NCBI GenBank assembly: GCA_937896205.1 | Contig: CALBNA010000136.1 | Coordinates: 1 to 18,060 of the forward strand | Direction: 5' to 3' | Length of the DNA: 18,060 bases | Origin: an uncultured Campylobacter sp. | GTDB taxonomy: Bacteria > Campylobacterota > Campylobacteria > Campylobacterales > Campylobacteraceae | Shown here: piece by piece, positions 17,179 through 18,060 of the stretch | Position numbering within the stretch: the first letter of the stretch is position 1 | Layout of the letters: each line of letters starts with the position of its first letter | Made by a program: the position numbers and the translations under genes | The notes under the pieces: model-generated | The model's database searches: none | Seen by the model: the letters and a program-made list of their open reading frames with translations, nothing else | Told to the model about the DNA's origin: nothing

Positions 17179-18015
17179 ATGAAAATAGCCGTAAACGGCA
17201 CAAGCGGATTTATCGGCGGCGAACTCTGCCGCTTTTTTAGAGCCCAGGGGCACGAGATAGTAGCTATCCCAAGGGCCGCCTACGCCGACAAAGACGCGCT
17301 CAAAAACCTCATCAAAGGCTGCGACGCGGTTATAAATTTAGCCGGCGCTTCTATCGCCGCAAGATGGAGCGAGGCGTATAAAAAGCGCCTTCGCGCAAGT
17401 AGGATAGAGACTACGCGCGCACTGGTTTGCACTATAAACGAGCTAGAAAATCCGCCCTTTTTCATCAGCGCTTCAGCCGTCGGGATATATAAAAACGGGC
17501 TTGGCCACGACGAGAGCTCGGTCAAATTTGACCGCGGATTTTTGGGCGAGCTAGCATGCGAGTGGGAGAGCGAGGCCGCCAAAGCGCGGACGCAAACGGC
17601 GATATTTCGCCTAGGCGTAGTGCTGGGTCGAGGCGGCGCGCTAGCTAAGATGCTACCCGCGTTTAAGCTCGGTCTTGGCGGAAAGCTCGGTAGCGGCGAG
17701 CAGGCGTTTTGCTGGATTCACATCGCTGATTTGCTAGAGGCGTTTAAATTTACATTGCAAAACCGCCAAAGCGGCGTTTTTAATCTCGTTTCGCCGCAAC
17801 CTAGCACCAACGGCGAATTTACTCAAATTTTAGGCGAGGTTTTAGGGCGACCGACGTTTTTTAAAGTGCCTAAATTTGCGTTAAATTTGATGTTTGGCGA
17901 GGGGTCTGTCGTGCTGCTTGAGGGCGCGAAAGTCTATCCCAAAGCCTTGATAAAAAGCGGATTTAGCTTTAAATTTAGCGATCTAAAAACGGCGCTTCGG
18001 GATATTTTGAAGTAA
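17179..18015 (+). CDS. TIGR01777 family NAD(P)-dependent sugar epimerase-like protein
   Basis: The 278-residue protein belongs to the atypical SDR group related to E. coli YfcH and human SDR39U1, whose substrate is not established. The nucleotide-binding motif NGTSGFIGG lies at residues 6-14. Family signatures are INLAGASIAARWSEAYKKRL (about 52-71), SRIETTRALV, the catalytic-region SASAVGIY with a Tyr, and FCWIHIADL (about 175-183). The C-terminal part includes the usual VPKFALNLMFGEGS and YPKALIKSGFSFKF segments. It lies 149 nt beyond htpX behind palindromes, so it is probably a separate unit. It is about 20 residues shorter than YfcH, but no motif seems lost. Confidence 0.93.
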   Translation: MKIAVNGTSGFIGGELCRFFRAQGHEIVAIPRAAYADKDALKNLIKGCDAVINLAGASIAARWSEAYKKRLRASRIETTRALVCTINELENPPFFISASAVGIYKNGLGHDESSVKFDRGFLGELACEWESEAAKARTQTAIFRLGVVLGRGGALAKMLPAFKLGLGGKLGSGEQAFCWIHIADLLEAFKFTLQNRQSGVFNLVSPQPSTNGEFTQILGEVLGRPTFFKVPKFALNLMFGEGSVVLLEGAKVYPKALIKSGFSFKFSDLKTALRDILK

Positions 18016-18060
18016 ATTTAAATAATTTTGCCTGCTTAGCCAAATGTTCCGCTTCGGTTT

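Noticed and set aside
18016..18060. Sequence after the epimerase gene
   Set aside because: The 45 nt to the window end show no stem, promoter or start of a gene that I can support.

Overview
The window looks like a Campylobacter chromosome. A moderate-GC relative of the oral/intestinal group (C. rectus, C. showae, C. curvus, C. concisus) is my guess; the species is not resolved. The evidence is Campylobacter-like sequence in every protein, a UPF0763/DUF2603 gene known only from Epsilonproteobacteria/Campylobacterota, and gene order matching what I recall of C. jejuni (ferredoxin-type oxidoreductase, hemN, hypothetical, argF, hemB, then divergent ribA and rsmG). Nearly everything is housekeeping. 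I found no CRISPR array, phage, insertion sequence, toxin-antitoxin pair or defence island.

Region 1 (1-8553, minus strand) is a long translation/transcription cluster. In transcription order it reads: consensus sigma70 promoter, tRNA-Thr(UGU), tRNA-Tyr(GUA), tRNA-Gly(UCC), tRNA-Thr(GGU), tuf, rpmG, tRNA-Trp(CCA), secE, nusG, rplK, rplA, rplJ, rplL and rpoB, the last cut by the left edge. RNA hairpins sit at the points where expression levels must change: an intrinsic terminator between tuf and rpmG, hairpins between rplK and rplA, an L10-leader-type stem before rplJ, and tandem hairpins between rplL and rpoB.

Region 2 (8595-14376, minus strand) runs hemB, argF, UPF0763, hemN, a two-cluster Fe-S oxidoreductase of the GlcF/HdrB type, and a small secreted SPOR-like protein with its own promoter and terminator. 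Genes from argF to the oxidoreductase are tightly packed (13 nt gap, 4 nt overlap, 9 nt gap). A 195-nt spacer with a long imperfect hairpin separates hemB from argF.

Region 3 (14377-18060, plus strand) starts at the divergent hemB/ribA spacer. It carries ribA, rsmG, a 71-aa membrane-anchored zinc-ribbon protein, a 133-aa unknown protein and htpX, all overlapping or nearly touching and so probably one transcript. A spacer rich in GTCAAATTTGAC-type palindromes follows, then a TIGR01777-family epimerase.

The leads most worth checking are the conserved pairing of hemN with an uncharacterised Fe-S oxidoreductase, the hemB-argF hairpin, the high density of the word AAATTT (an instance of RAATTY), the loss of two zinc cysteines in ribosomal protein L33, and a possible 33-codon mini-ORF between two tRNA genes.
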